From NCBI RefSeq assembly GCF_016859285.1, contig NC_053402.1, forward strand, positions 4,269,031-4,333,030: a stretch of DNA of 64,000 nucleotides, read 5' to 3'. Shown here piece after piece: positions 34,141 to 46,236 of this stretch. A program made the position numbers and the translations under genes. Each line of letters begins with the position of its first letter. Position 1 is the first letter of the stretch. This DNA is from Xiphias gladius. Taxonomy: Eukaryota; Chordata; Actinopteri; Istiophoriformes; Xiphiidae. The notes under the pieces were generated by a model. The model saw only the letters and a program-made list of their open reading frames with translations. It made no database searches and was not told the DNA's origin.

Positions 34141-34495
34141 GTAATGGCCCACCCATCTGGCTTCCTGTGCTGCTCTGTTTTTTTCTTGTGGAAGCCTGGG
34201 TGGGTCGTCAGAGCAACTGCCTTCACCTGAAAAAAGGGAGAGGCCAAATGTACAAAAGGGTTGCTCTCCTAAGCTGTGCTGGGCAGGCTCAGCCTATCCT
34301 CATGTCCTCTACACCTTTTTAGTTGGGTTTGGGCTTCCATCTGTTACAACACTCAGACATTTTCATTCATCCATACATGCTGCACATTACTGACTCCATC
34401 CATATTATTTTCTTATTAATTAAATAAATTGGCTTTTGACTTTTTTGTGTGTGGACTCCCTATGTTGTTACAAGCCTGAGCCAAGTTTGTAACAA
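34141..34495 (+). repeat. LTR candidate followed by a primer-binding site
   Basis: The block starts TGTAATGGCCCACCC and ends GTTTGTAACA, with a polyadenylation signal AAATAAATTGG near 34423. TGGAGACTCATCTGGGAT follows two bases later (34498-34515). This matches the known proline-tRNA primer site TGGGGGCTCGTCCGGGAT at 14 of 18 positions, all differences being G-to-A or C-to-T. A purine tract (CCAGGGAGGGGGG, about 35176-35189) lies downstream, but no second LTR is seen. Confidence 0.5.
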
Positions 34496-34515
34496 ATGGA
34501 GACTCATCTGGGATC

Positions 34516-35489
34516 TTAGGTATCCCTTAAGAAAATTTCTTGTTAGTGTTTCTTCAGCAGTTAGGTGTTTCTCCTCAATGTGTAATAAGGTTAGCTGGTC
34601 CACCTTAAAGGTCAGTCTGCCTTAAGTCAGCCTGATCAGTTTCCAATGGGGACCAGGTATCACTCATTTATGCTCCACTATATATATATACTGTATATAC
34701 CATGCCAACCCTCAGGCTGTAAAGAAAGTGAGTTAATTTGAGGTATTTATTTGAGCTGCTTTTTTTTCTTTTATTTGTGTGCATTGGCATCCAGTATGTG
34801 GCTTAGAGGGTTGACTGACTGTTTTAATTTTGCTTGCCAGATTTTTACTTGACTGCCAGCACTGTCCCTGGGTTGTTTTTGACTGATGATAAAGAGGTGA
34901 ATCTCCTGCCCTAAGAGAGAGCTGATTTAACCTTTTCATAACTGCTACATTAAACCAAAGAAATCCTCCTTTAATACCCATTCTTGGTTTTGATCATTGT
35001 TTTTTTCTTTTTTTCTTTTCTTGCATTGGTGATTGCTGTTTCACCTAGGTTTTATCTTTATATATTTTGTTTCTGTACTACTTTTTAAGAGGATTTTCTT
35101 AATCGTAGTAAAGGTGTCTTTAATTTCCATCTGCCAACCCTAATGCTCCTTTCTGTGTTATAGGCTGGAACTTGATCCAGGGAGGGGGGTCATGAACCAG
35201 TCATGGGTCAATCCGGGGCCTAGTATGCTGGGTAACCATTCTTTCAATTGCACAGTTGAGCATTTGCTGTGTTTACACCATGGACTTTATTCTTAATTTA
35301 GATTGTGTGGTTGTGGGTGTGTGTGAGATGTCATCACCCTTTTGCATTTGCCTGGAGTAGGCCTTCCGTAATTTTTCCTGGCTTGATAGGCAGCAACCCT
35401 TCCCCCTGACTAGTAGTTCTTACTTACACAGTGCTACAGCCTTACTTTTGTGTTTTTGGCTGTAGTTCCTCCTGACATTGTTTTACATG
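34516..35489 (+). other. Internal remnant of the LTR element, no coding
   Basis: Leader-like text with a purine-rich tract at 35176-35189 and no recognisable gag, pol or env. Most of the element is probably deleted. Confidence 0.35.
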
Positions 35490-36136
35490 TGTAGGGGCTG
35501 CCCTGCCTGTAGCCTACAATGCCCATAATGCCCTGCTTAACCTTACAGATAATTTCCACCCATCTTCTCACCTTTCACTGTAACAGTATTGGATTCAGTA
35601 GTACTGTAAGAAGTGATGCAATTTCACCCTTAAAACTGCAGTGAAATTGCAATTCTCTCTCTGGTGGTGGATTCCACATGTGTAAAGAGATACTGTTACC
35701 CTGCAGGAAGAAGAAAAAAGAACAGCAGAGTGAGCTGTTTGTACTGGACCGCTGGCCAAGGTTTAATGTACTTTCCCTCGCAGATTTGCTACTTTCATTT
35801 TGAACTGGTTAATTTTACTGCAGCTCATGCAGTTTCACTATTGATTGTATTTGTATTGTATTTGTATTATGTTTTAATATTTTTTTTTAGAATAAACTGT
35901 TGTCCTGCCTGTTTTTTGCTGCAATATTCATTGAAGCCATCCTCTGCAAAGTAAAGTACTCCTATTGCCTTCCTCATATTGTCATCTAATTGGTATTTTA
36001 AACGTAGTCGTAATATAATTATAAATGATTTTAAGCAGATAAATTTTGGAATTTTAATTTAAATTAAATATGGTTAATTATCTGTGAGACTAATCTATGA
36101 GATTGAATCAGTGAATCCCTTCCCATTTTAAGGACA
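35490..36136 (+). repeat. 5' LTR of endogenous retrovirus-like element 1
   Basis: It starts TGTAGGGGCTGCCCTGCC. The first 330 bases match 41701-42010 in direct orientation (for example CACCTTTCACTGTAACAGTA, TTGGAT(T/A)CAGTAGTAC and TCTGGTGGTGGATTC(C/A)ACATG). The last shared block is ATCTGTGAGACT...GATTGAATCA near 36085-36110. Part of the middle differs between the two LTRs. Confidence 0.8.
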
Positions 36137-38099
36137 CTTTAAACATGTTTTGAGTTGTAAACTAAATTGTATCACTGTACTGTGATGTAACACATAAATA
36201 CTGGTGTTGACATTTCTTTCCAAAGTTATAAAAAATCTACATTGAATGGATTGAATCTACTGTTTTAAATCATCCTGAACCTTGCAAGGCCACATATTAA
36301 AAAAAAGCAATGTTAATGTCCTCTAATCAGAGGTGGGTGGCCCACCTCCCTCAGCGCCTGTCCTTGAGTCTTTGAAACCGCACTAATTTTAAAATATATA
36401 CTGATCGAGACTCATTATTTACAGGATTTTATGCCTTTTTTTGCTAACCCTCTACTTAGTATTTTTTCTATTTTGGCGCAGTGATTGGGACTTGTGCTTT
36501 TGGCCACTGTAGAAGCACCACCGGACTGCATTCTTTCCCCTCAGACCCTCATATGGCTCAGCACTAGCGACAGATGGCAGCAGGTCCTTCAATAGCAAAA
36601 TACTGTTATGGACATTTGCAATCGGATTTTTTCACGAGAGTGCTATTCTAACTAAATGGTCGGCTCCAAGAGCTCCTCCCTCAGGCATTACCGGGGCAGG
36701 AGCCAATAGCTCGAATCGGATTGCGACCTCCATTGTCCTCTAGCATAGGCGCCTTGAGGTCACCGAGCAACTCCTGCCTAGTGCATCCATCCCATAGCAA
36801 CCTATACAATCAGTGTGTGCTGAAAAAAAAATCTGGTGTTCCTACACAGCCTTGGCTCTGCCAATGGGATATAAACAAAGTGGCTCGGACTGACAATTCC
36901 AGCCAATCAGTATCTGGGGGCACACAGAGACGGCTGGTAAAAAGACTGATGGGACCGGTAAAAACTTTAGAAGATTATGGATTTTGTAATGGTCCACTGG
37001 CCCACCAATGCGGCTACCCACTTGACGGCCCACCAGGATTTGAAAGTTGAAAGGCATGAAGATGGATGCAGAATTTGCTCTGTTTCTGTTTGACTGGTTT
37101 GTAAAACAATTTTGCTATTTTTCACAGAGCCATTAGGTCAGTATTGTTTTGTCCTGTTTGCTATTGTTTGTGATAGCTAATCCCAACTTGTTGGTTAGCG
37201 AGCAGGTACTGGTGTGACATTTGTGTGTCTGGTAAGGATAAATCACTTGCCCGCTGACATTTGGCTTACTTTCTAGTTTGCCAAGATAAGGTGTTGGTGT
37301 GATGTTAGCTATAGTAGCAGGAGAGTAATGAGTATTGCCGTCTGCAGTTGGTGTGCTGGCTCTGTGAAACCGTCTTGTCCTCTCTGCATGTTACCTTCGC
37401 AGCAGCAACTGTAGTGACAGTTTGTTGTCTATATATCATGCTCTATGTCATGGTATTTATCCGTAAACTCGCAAAGGGTTTTATACCCACAAAGACCTAA
37501 AAACAGAAGTTTGCTAGCATAGTGGAAGTATTTTAATTGAGGTATTATTCAAAATGCTATGCCAGGTAACATTACCTTCCTTGTTAGCTTAGCTACAAAC
37601 CTACGATCCTCTCTTCTGTTACTGTAGTTTTGTAAAAATAACCTAAACAACTAACTCTCGCTAGTTTTTACTTTATGTTTTGGATGCTTTGTTTGTGTGC
37701 ATGTTATTTGTTTAATGACGTTTTATATTATAAGGTTTGTTTTGTTTTATAGTATCCACTTCCATGCCTTATAAGAGGTTCTGGATTTTGCCATTGTGTC
37801 ATTGCCTTGGCAATGCACTTCCATGCATTTAGGGGGTGGTGCTTTTGAAGGAGCACTGAGTGGAGGGGTGAATTTTTTTTGCTATTAAGTTGAACTATCA
37901 AAATGTCATCAACATCATCAAGTTTTTCTACAGAATTGCTTACTATTCCCTTAAATCCATTATGTACTGAACCCCCAATGTGGAGTTCTTACCATTCAGG
38001 TACGGACAAACCTTGCTGGAGAAGCAGATGATTTGAGATTGCAACTCCACATACAATTTGCCTTTGTCGTCGGTCGTGAAGCCAATCGACAAGTGGATA
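36137..38099 (+). other. 5' internal region of element 1, no readable gag
   Basis: A CpG-richer piece at 36550-37050 gives a 109-codon frame without domains. At 37790-37870 GCCTTGGCAATGCACTTCC and GGGGGTGGTGCTTTTG look like a separate dispersed repeat. I cannot see gag. Confidence 0.35.
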
Positions 38100-39900
38100 C
38101 ATTGGTTTCTGGACCCTAAAAGGGAGACCCTGTCGACCAGTACAATTTGGCCTTCTCCTTTGGCAATTGACAGTTCACATGGAACCGGTACCTATTTGGA
38201 TGTTCAAACTCCCAATCCAAGTTCAATTTCTTCCCTCACAAGGCCATGAGTGATGTCACCACTTTTCAAGCACACTTGATTGACATCAGACATGTGGTCA
38301 ACCAGCCAGGGCCAGGGCGAAACTGTCATTTACTAAATCGCAGTGGGGGGTTACCAAAGTTGAATATGTCGGGCTACTTGTCAGCACTAATGGCATTGAA
38401 CCCCAGACAGGGAGAGTTCAGGCCATTCATGATATCAAGACCCCAACTACCATTTCAGAGCTCAGAAGCATCTTAGGCATTAGCAACTACTCCAGACTCT
38501 TCATTGAGGACTATGCAATGATTGCTAGACCACTTTTAGGAGTTTCCCTGGGGAAGCTCTCAAGAACATGCTTTTTGAAAGCTAAAACAGAAATTATGCT
38601 TAGCCACATGCCTTGCTTATCCTGAGAAGAGTAGGGAGTTCTATCTAGAAGCCAACTTCTTGACCCTGTGCCTAAGCACTACAGAAGTATGTTAAAGACA
38701 GATGAGTAGCTGCCTACGCTAGTCGCTCCCTGAGTGGCATTGAACTGAAGTACTCTGACTGCAAGAAAGCCATGCTAGCTATAGTTTTGGCCACTGAACA
38801 CTTCAACAGAACCAGAATGGAATGAAAATGCCTGAGGCAAAGATTTAAAAAACTCTGAACTTTTCTTGGCTTGTGACAAGTTCGCAGAGATTATGGTATG
38901 ACTGTGTTTTGGAAAATTGTAAAAGGACACTCACATCCCAGGTCCCGACAAAATGGGCAATGATGATGTTGTCCACCTTGCAAAAGCAGGAACCATGTAT
39001 GGCCCTCATCGGGAGTTGTAGGAGGAATGACTAAGTTGCGCAGTAAATGCCATTACTCGCCAACAAGCCAGGGAAGGTCGCGAAAACACTGAACCAAGGT
39101 TGAAGACACTCCATCTAGGTAGACAGCCTCGCGATGCCTACTTGGTTGCTATGTGTTAAGGGACCCAGTGATCAGAAGAGTCCGGCAGTTTCGTAGTAGA
39201 TCCCCAGAGGTTCCCCATTCTGGTACCCTTGTTACAGCAATCAAAAGACTTAAGTCACCTTCAGAATTTACATCAGAGCCTGATGATTGAGAGAGGACTG
39301 CTAGTGTACATCCCCTGTCACCAAGGACCATTCCGTTGGGTTGTCTCAACTGACCATAGGGGGGTTATGATGTTGCACGCTCACAACGCCCCATGCAGAG
39401 GCTATAGGAATCGCCAGGGCCACATACATGACCCTCCATCAGGTAGTTTACTGGCCGTTCATGACCAGTGACATAACTGAGTATGTCAGGGGATGTTTAG
39501 TCTACTGCCAGTTCTTTCCGTCTCAGCTGCTAAACTGAGCCTCACTACAGGTTAGAGGGATGTGAGTGTAGCCACAGCATACACAGCACATCAATATATG
39601 AGAGACTTATGGCACCATATGACATCTTCAGTCCAAATTTGCGTGGGCCCAGAGGAATCTTGAAGCCAGTGTCAGGGGACAGAAGGCATACTATGACAAG
39701 AACGCATCTGGTCACGAGTACCTGACAGGTGTCCTGAACTTCAAATTCACCAAGCCAGTGGGAGTCCAGCCACTATGGAATCGTGGGTAAACTTTCACCA
39801 GTTGCATACTGCATCAGCGTGTCAAAGTGAAAGCAGACACCAGCATACAAGTGGGTCCAAATAAATGAAATCAAACCTTTTGAGCAGTCCCCACTCCAAA
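38100..39900 (+). pseudogene. pol remnant of element 1 (RT end, RNase H, integrase)
   Basis: In order: the end of reverse transcriptase with KVEYVGLLVSTNGIEPQ (about 38355) and SELRSILGISNYSRLFIEDY (about 38455); RNase H text AYASRSLSGIELKYSDCKK (about 38717) and HIPGPDKMGNDDVVHLAKA (about 38932); an integrase zinc-binding region HAHNAPCRGYRNRQ (about 39376) with CLVYCQF (about 39492); and a C-terminal integrase-like piece (about 39650-39860). Many frameshifts and stops; protease and the RT catalytic palm are missing or unreadable. The order matches a vertebrate retrovirus-type or gypsy-type pol on the plus strand. Confidence 0.7.
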
Positions 39901-40199
39901 GGGGGTTGGATAACCAGTAGCAGTGTTACTCTTACTACCACTTAACACTGTAAACCCCGTGTCTATTGCAGAATGAACCTCTCGTGGATCCCTTGCATCC
40001 GCCTCACCCAAAAATCCGGCCAGTCCATTGATGTGGTGGAACCCGAATCTCCAATTGGCACTGTCCTCCAGGAGGCTCCTTGTCTCCTTCTCACCAATTG
40101 CCACATTCACACCCAGTGGGTATATGTCCATCTAGACCCCTGGGACACGTACTACAAGCAAATCACTATTGCCCCCTCAAATGTCCAAGGATAGATTCG

Positions 40200-41345
40200 A
40201 GAGCCAAACCCAGGACACAATTGAACATCCACATGCTAGATCAGTTGCAGTTGTAATTTCTTAGTAAAAGAGGAAGAACTGAGTGACAACAAATGCCAGA
40301 AAAGATTACTCAGGAGACCACTTACAGCAGCATCTGCAATTGGATCACTGTTCTCAGTTGGCCTCTCCACAACCACTTCTGTAAGACTGAGCGCCTAGAG
40401 GAGAGATGTGGGTGCTCTTAGGGAGGAGATGTGAGAAATCCAACAGATGCCGCTTGCCCAACAAGAACAACTGCAGGGTATAGGCAAAATCCTGCAGGGA
40501 ACCATCCTCACAGTCAACATGCATTCAGAATTAATAAATAACATCCTACATGCCTTAGACAAGTTGTCAGATAGTGTGCAGTCAGATATAACCTATGTAC
40601 ATGTAGTTAAAGATCTGATGCAGGATCTGCTGAGAGAGGTTAGTAGTTCAGTCAACAGCTTGAGTGGGGGTGACCTTACCCGGTCCTCTTAGCATGGTTG
40701 AGAACATACTCAAATCCACTACCACTACTAATGTATATATCTCTAAAGTACACATGTCATATAGTCTTGGCAGTGCTATTCACATATTCATAACTGAAAT
40801 CTGTCCTGAATGTAGGATTCTGGAAGGACACCATTCACATACACATCAAAACACCACCCATGTTGGTATACGAGGACAACCACTTTTCTTTTTACCTTAT
40901 CCCTAACTTGAACATGTTCACCTCCACCAAAGATATTCACTGGGTCTGCCCAAGCAACCCATTCATAAGAGACACAATTGATTGCCTATGTGGCCTGAGA
41001 GTTGATGCCCCAATACAAACATGTGCAGATAACACTTCCACCAAGGATCAGGGCACAGAAACTAGTTTAGAAAGAGCAGATAATCAATGGGTTGTTAACA
41101 CTCCAAACACTGAAATCTTTGTCTTACAGCTTCTGGCCTAAAGGACCAAAATGGTAAGGCACAGCCTGAAACAGACTGCACTCAAAACCGTATTTTCCAA
41201 CCATTTCCATTTCCAATCATCTGATTTGAAACCCCATCAGTGTGGTGGGCTTGGGACTCCTCCTTATTGGCTGAGTCATCACAGCAAGCATTGCATACAT
41301 GCTGTACAAACACATACCAGCAATTTACCTCTGACAGCTTGAAAT
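40200..41345 (+). pseudogene. Envelope-like remnant of element 1
   Basis: It lies between pol and the 3' polypurine tract, where env belongs. A leucine-zipper-like helical region reads ILHALDKLSDSVQSD with heptad spacing (about 40549), and a Cys-containing ectodomain piece reads HWVCPSNPFIRDTIDCLCGL (about 40940). Several stops and shifts break it (40690-40860 needs two frame changes). No fusion peptide or transmembrane span is clearly readable. The assignment is by position and weak similarity, so a different product is possible. Confidence 0.45.
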
Positions 41346-41689
41346 GCTACCGTGTCTCTTTCTCCCCTGCACTGCAAGCTGCCATTTACTGTCCTAAGGA
41401 ATAGGCTTATTAACCCTTATTACTAAGACCCCTTCTTTCATTTTTATCTATACTTGAAGTGTGTCTAATTTTTAAGTGTTGAATGGTTCCTTAGTCTTTG
41501 CTTAGTTTACAAAAGTAGTAGAAATGTCATCTGCCTAGATGCTCAAGGCCTGCATGTTTGCCCAGATGCCAAAGCCTATATGAACTGTCAACGTTACTAG
41601 GATGTAAAGACTCTGATGGACTATGGACACATGGACTATTTAGCCTTCTGTTGCTCTCACGGACTATGAAAAAATCCTAGCCCTAAGAC
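41346..41689. other. Region between env-like remnant and polypurine tract
   Basis: No frame of note. Confidence 0.4.
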
Positions 41690-41700
41690 CAAAGGGGGGA
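41690..41700 (+). other. Polypurine tract of element 1
   Basis: AAAGGGGGGA directly precedes the 3' LTR start, the place where plus-strand DNA synthesis is primed in LTR elements. Confidence 0.75.
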
Positions 41701-42010
41701 CGTAGGGGCTGCCCTGCCTGTAGCCTACAATACCCATAATTCCCTGCTTAACCTCACAGATAATCACAACCTATCTTCTCACCTTTCACTGTAACAGTAT
41801 TGGATACAGTAGTACAGTAAGAGGTGATGCAATTTCATGCTTAAAACCGCTCTGAAATCAAAATTCTTTCCCTCTGGTGGTGGATTCAACATGCATAAAG
41901 AGATACCGTTACAATGCAGGAAGAAGAACAATGAACAACGCAGTGTGCCATTTATACTGGACCTGTGGCCAAGGTTTAGTGTACTTTCCCCCTTGCAGCT
42001 GCTACTTTTA

Positions 42011-43440
42011 CACTGCATGCACGATTATTAGGCAGGTTGTATTTTTGAGGATTAATTTTGTTATTGTACAACTACAGTGCTCTTGGTCAATCCAAAATGT
42101 TAACGAACCCTCAAACGTGAACATTTAAGTAGTAAAAGTGAAGTGTTGGCTTTCTTAAGAGAATATCTATATGTACACCATTATTAGGCATCTATTAGTG
42201 TGCAGAATTATTATCCAACTAAATGAAAAACAAAGATTTTCCCATCTCACTTGTTTATTTTCACCTGTTAAAGTGAGAATAATAAACAAACTCAAAATAT
42301 ACAAATAAACATTTCTGAAATTTCAAAAAAAAAAACCTCAGTGACCAATATAGCCACCCTTCTTTTCGATAACAGTCACAAGCCTTTCATTTACGGAGTC
42401 AGTCAGTTTCCTGATCTGGTCAGAAGCAACCACAGCCTCCCAGACACTATTCAGAGAGGTGTACTGCTTACCTTCACTGTAACTTTCCTGCTTAAGAAGG
42501 GCCCAACAGTTCTCAATAGGGTTTAAGTCAAGTGAAGAAGGGGGCCATGTCATTAGTTTTTCATCTTTAAGACCTTTACTGGCCAGCCACGCAGTGGAGT
42601 ACTTTCATGCATGTGATGGAGCGTTGTCTTGCATAAAAATCAAAATCTTTTTGAAAGATGCAGACTTTTTCCTGTACCACTGCTTGAAGAAAGTGTCTTC
42701 TAAAAATTGGCAGTAGGTCTGAGAGTTGATTTTGAGTTCATTTTCAACCCAAATAGGTCCAACTAGCTCATCTTTAATAATAACTGCCCATACCAGTACC
42801 CCACCTCCACCTTGCTGAGTCGAAGTGGAGCTCTGATCCAACCACAGGCCCATCCATCTCGTCCGTCAAGAGTCATTCTCATCTCATCAGTCCACAAAAC
42901 CCTTGAAAAATCTGTCTTCAGATATTTCTTGGCCCATTCTTGACGTTTCAACTTATGTCTCTTGTTCAGAAATGGTCGGGTTTCAGCCTTTCTTACCTTG
43001 GCCATGTCTCTGAGAACTGAACACCTCATACTTCTTGACACTCCAGGTAGGTTGCAGTTGTGGAATATGGCAGCACTGGAGGATAATGGGTTCCTGGTAG
43101 CTTCATGTTTGATTCTTCTCAAATCTTTGGCGCTTAATTTACGTCTTTTCTTCTCTGAAAGACTTTTTACAAGTTTTGCCTTTTCAGAGTCAGTTAAATC
43201 TCTTTTTTGGCCCTTTTTCCTGAGGAGAAGAATCTGCCTAATAATTATGCACACCTTGATATAGGGTGTTGATCTCCTTAGGCCACTAAGGAGATCCCTC
43301 CCTCCTTACACAAATATACATCACTTGATATGCATTAAATCTAATAAGCATTCAAGTTTATACAGCTTTGAGTTGGAAATTATGGATAAAATGATGATAT
43401 GGTCAAAATATTCACTTGCCTAATAATTGCGCACACAGTG
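42011..43440 (-). mobile_element. Tc1/mariner element nested in the LTR (DD37E type)
   Basis: Ends: CACTGCATGCACGATTATTA at left and, inverted, CACTGTGTGCGCAATTATTA at right, each followed by GGCA. TA lies on both sides (42009-42010 and 43441-43442). The transposase reads on the minus strand. Length 1.43 kb. Confidence 0.9.
42338..43254 (-). pseudogene. Tc1/mariner transposase with DD37E spacing, broken
   Basis: The N-terminal half (43254-42763) has an HTH-type DNA-binding region (RDLTDSEKAKLVKSLSEKK, then NPLSSSAAIF) and the first catalytic Asp in RVLWTDEMRM. A frameshift near 42800 leads to a frame carrying VLVWAVI and the second Asp in FMQDNAPSHA. A stop follows at His-Ala, and the same frame continues to DLNPIENCW with the catalytic Glu. 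Counting through the stop, 37 residues separate the second Asp from the Glu, so DD37E rather than the usual DD34E. Two lesions suffice to inactivate it; the rest is well kept, so it is fairly young. Confidence 0.85.
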
Positions 43441-43812
43441 TAGTTTGAACTGGTTAATTATACTGCATCCCACGCAACTCCTTATCATTCGCTGATGAGC
43501 TGTGGTGTAAAAGAATTGCTTCCTTGGACCTGCACCCAACGCTTTTCACCAGACAACAAAGATGCAACATCGATTGCCACACAAGAGTGACCTCAAGTGA
43601 GGCTGGCATCTGGGCAGAGTTAGTCTTAGTGGAAATTTTAAATAATGTGAGAAAAGTTCTGTTATTTGAATTCCTTTGTGATCTAGATCAAGAATTTGGT
43701 TTTGACTACTTGACTACTACTACAAAATTCCAAAATGTATAGTTTATTATCTGTGAGACTGATAATTTATAAGACTGAATCAATGAATTAACTATCCTTT
43801 CCCTTTTTAAGT

Positions 43813-44117
43813 GTGGTACCACGAGGTGGATTTAATGTAAATTAAATCCTATTACCTACTGTAATTATTAGTACTTTTTGATAGACAGAAATCTGATAAC
43901 CCAGTTGCACTTACACAGGGTTTTTATTATTGTCAAAATAATTGTTCCCAAACCTTGTTTTTAAGCAGTGTTGGTGTTTAGTTTTTCTTAGTATATCTAA
44001 CAAAAAAAATACAAATTAACCAATTTAACTAATTTTGTATAATCAAAATATTTTAATAAATTATCCAAGGTTACTGAACAGAAGATAGTAAAAAAACTTG
44101 AATAGTGAAAAAAATCA
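43813..44117. other. AT-rich stretch
   Basis: Nothing recognised. Confidence 0.4.
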
Positions 44118-44154
44118 AACAAAAAATGTACCAGGTATACAATTATTGTCACCC

Positions 44155-45913
44155 TTCACTGGCAGCCTCTAAACATTTCTTGTAGCCATCTAGAAGCTAC
44201 TTGCTACTGTCTGCTGGTAGTTGCTGCCACTCTTCCATCGCTATGCGTTCAAGCTCTTTTAATTTTGCAGGAGACATTTTTGCAACGGCAGATTTCAGCT
44301 CTCTCCAAAGGGTTTCAATAGGATTTCGGTCAGAGCTCATTGCTGGCCAGTTTAAAATAGTTTATCTTTCCCTTTTCAGCATTTCCTTTGTGCTGCTGGC
44401 TGCTGTGTGTTTTTGGTCATTGTCCTACGCAAAGACCGGCTCAAATCTGGTTTTCTGACTCAGGGTCACACATTTCACATGTGGAAGTAGGAAATTAGTA
44501 TAGTCTGTAGAGGCTGTAATGGTGAAAGATCATATCATACTGTGGAAGTGCATTGCTGTATTACTGTCACTTCATGTATCATAACCTATTATGTACTTGT
44601 ATTTGCAAACATGCAGTCATTAACCAAGCTCTGTCTCAACTGTTACATACGTATGCCTTGGTTATTGTGCAAGCACATTTGGTGCGAATAGTTAGGTGGC
44701 CAATTGAGAAAGATATTTGGCGATGGCTGAGAACTAATTGAGAGGCCGGGGAACTATGTATACTAAATTTTCCTGGTTTCGAGACAACAATGTCAGCTGT
44801 AAGGGAGTGACACTGAAATAGTCCCTTGAGATGGTATTAGTTGTATAACCAACAGTCACACAATGAAGACTGCCAGGTTACTGAGACCTGGCAACAATTA
44901 GGAGGAAAACAGAGCATGCAAAACGGGACACCTTTTGGATTAAAAATACATATCTTCACAGACAGTCTATTGTGTAAGGATGTTCCAAATCTAAGGTCTG
45001 TGGCTGTAGACCCCAGACGGCTGCTAGAGTCCTTCCCGCCGAGATTAGGGTATATAATACTGATGTTTTTCTTTGTTGGGCAGTTGCTCTAGAGACAACT
45101 TGGTTTGCTTGTGCTTATTGTTAGTGCAAATAAATCAATGGTGATGGAATTGTACTCAGTCTCTGTGATTCATGTGTTGATAAAATCTCTAAAAAGCCTA
45201 CAGGTTCCATTCTATGTAAAATAGTCATTGCTGAAGCCCTGAACAACAGAAGAAAGAATCTACCACTCACTCTAAAATACCATGGTAATCTTCTGATTTC
45301 ATTATTCCTTTGATACATTCAAAGCCTCCAGTACCAGAGGCAGTAAAGCAGCCCCACATTAGATAGAACCTCCACCACGTTTTAATGTAGGTAGGGTGTT
45401 CTTTTCCCTATAGGCTTCACTTCATTGCCAATAACGAAACTGATGCACTGCATTCCCAAAGAGCTCTACTTTGGTTTCATCTGTCCATAGAACATTATCC
45501 TAGAAAGACTGGCTCATCTATGAAAGTCTTTGCAAACATTAGTCTTGCCTTTTTGGGCCTTTCTTTCAACAGTGGTGTGCTCCTTGGTCTTCGCCCATGG
45601 GGTTTAGTATGGGGTGTATGGTATTGGCTGAAACCACCACTCTGGATTGCTCTAGCTCAGCCTGAAGCTCTTTAGATGTCTTGCATGGTGTTTTTTCCAC
45701 AATCTGCATCAACCTTCACAGACATCTGTCATTGAGTTTCTTCTTAGTACCACATCCTGGAAGCGTCTTAACTGAGAAACTTTACAAACATTACAAACTG
45801 TTGAAAAGGGATGTCAAGATCTTTGGCAACTGCCGTGTAGCCTTTGGAACTGTTATGTTTTTTGATAATAACATTTCTGATGCTCTCAGACAGCTCTTTT
45901 GTCTTTGCCATTG
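44155..45913 (-). pseudogene. Tc1-like transposase in two pieces
   Basis: Starts at ATG 45913 (minus): MAKTKELSESIRNVIIKKHN, then SSKGYTAVAKDLDIP, a paired-like HTH. A stop follows near 45795 and the remainder is readable only in patches (KTSKELQAELEQSRVVVSA near 45650). The C-terminal piece reads DRNPIETLWRELKSAVAK near 44325 with the catalytic Glu region, then LKELERIAMEEWQQLPAD, and ends near LLDGYKKCLEAAS. The middle is lost to the inserted block and to decay. Confidence 0.75.
44470..45210 (+). repeat. LTR-like block inserted in the Tc1-like element
   Basis: Begins about TGTGGAAGTAGGAAATTAG (44478), has a TATA-like GGGTATATAATACTG (45046) and a polyadenylation signal GCAAATAAATCAATGG (45128), then CTCAGTCTCTGTGATTCA. 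The layout fits a solo LTR. Clear target duplications were not found, so the exact ends are unknown. Confidence 0.45.
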
Positions 45914-46236
45914 TGAAGAAGAAATTGGAAACCATCATCTCCTTTTTTTCCAGTAAACAAGTTCATTGGTTAATTCAGGTCATGTGAACACTGAAAATTA
46001 AGCACAGGTGAGTCTTATTAGTTTTTTATTTTCTTTGAGGAATTGAATTAAATTAATCAAAATGGTGCCAATAATTGTGTCAAGTGAACATTTTTTGTCT
46101 GTTGTCAGTAACTTTGAACACTTTATTAAATATTCTAATTATACATAATTCGTTAATTTGCATTCATTTCTGAAGATATCCTAAATTCTTTACTTAAAAT
46201 TAAGGGGGGTGCCAATAATTTCAACTAGGACTGTAA

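Larger units (their letters stand above)
41701..43812 (+). repeat. 3' LTR of element 1, split by a Tc1/mariner insertion
   Basis: Starts (C/T)GTAGGGGCTGCCCTGCC and runs to 42010, then resumes at 43443 (TTTGAACTGGTTAATTATAC, equivalent to 35798 in the 5' LTR) and ends near 43812. The interval 42011-43440 is foreign. Confidence 0.8.
44118..46236 (-). mobile_element. Tc1-like element split by an LTR-like block
   Basis: Left end CAATTATTGTCACCCTT (about 44139) matches the inverted right end ATTATTGGCACCCCCCTT (about 46203-46221). The transposase reads on the minus strand in two parts (44155-44465 C-terminal, 45330-45913 N-terminal). Without the interruption the element would be about 1.25 kb, as expected. 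Confidence 0.75.

Noticed and set aside
36330..36350. Palindrome GGTGGGTGGCCCACC as a regulatory site
   Set aside because: Short and isolated, with no context that would make it an operator or binding site.
36721..37050. 109-codon frame as gag of element 1
   Set aside because: No capsid or zinc-knuckle text, and an overlapping frame opens on the other strand; unsupported.
40447..40692. 81-codon frame as an independent gene
   Set aside because: It lies between pol and the polypurine tract of element 1 and is better explained as part of the env-like remnant.
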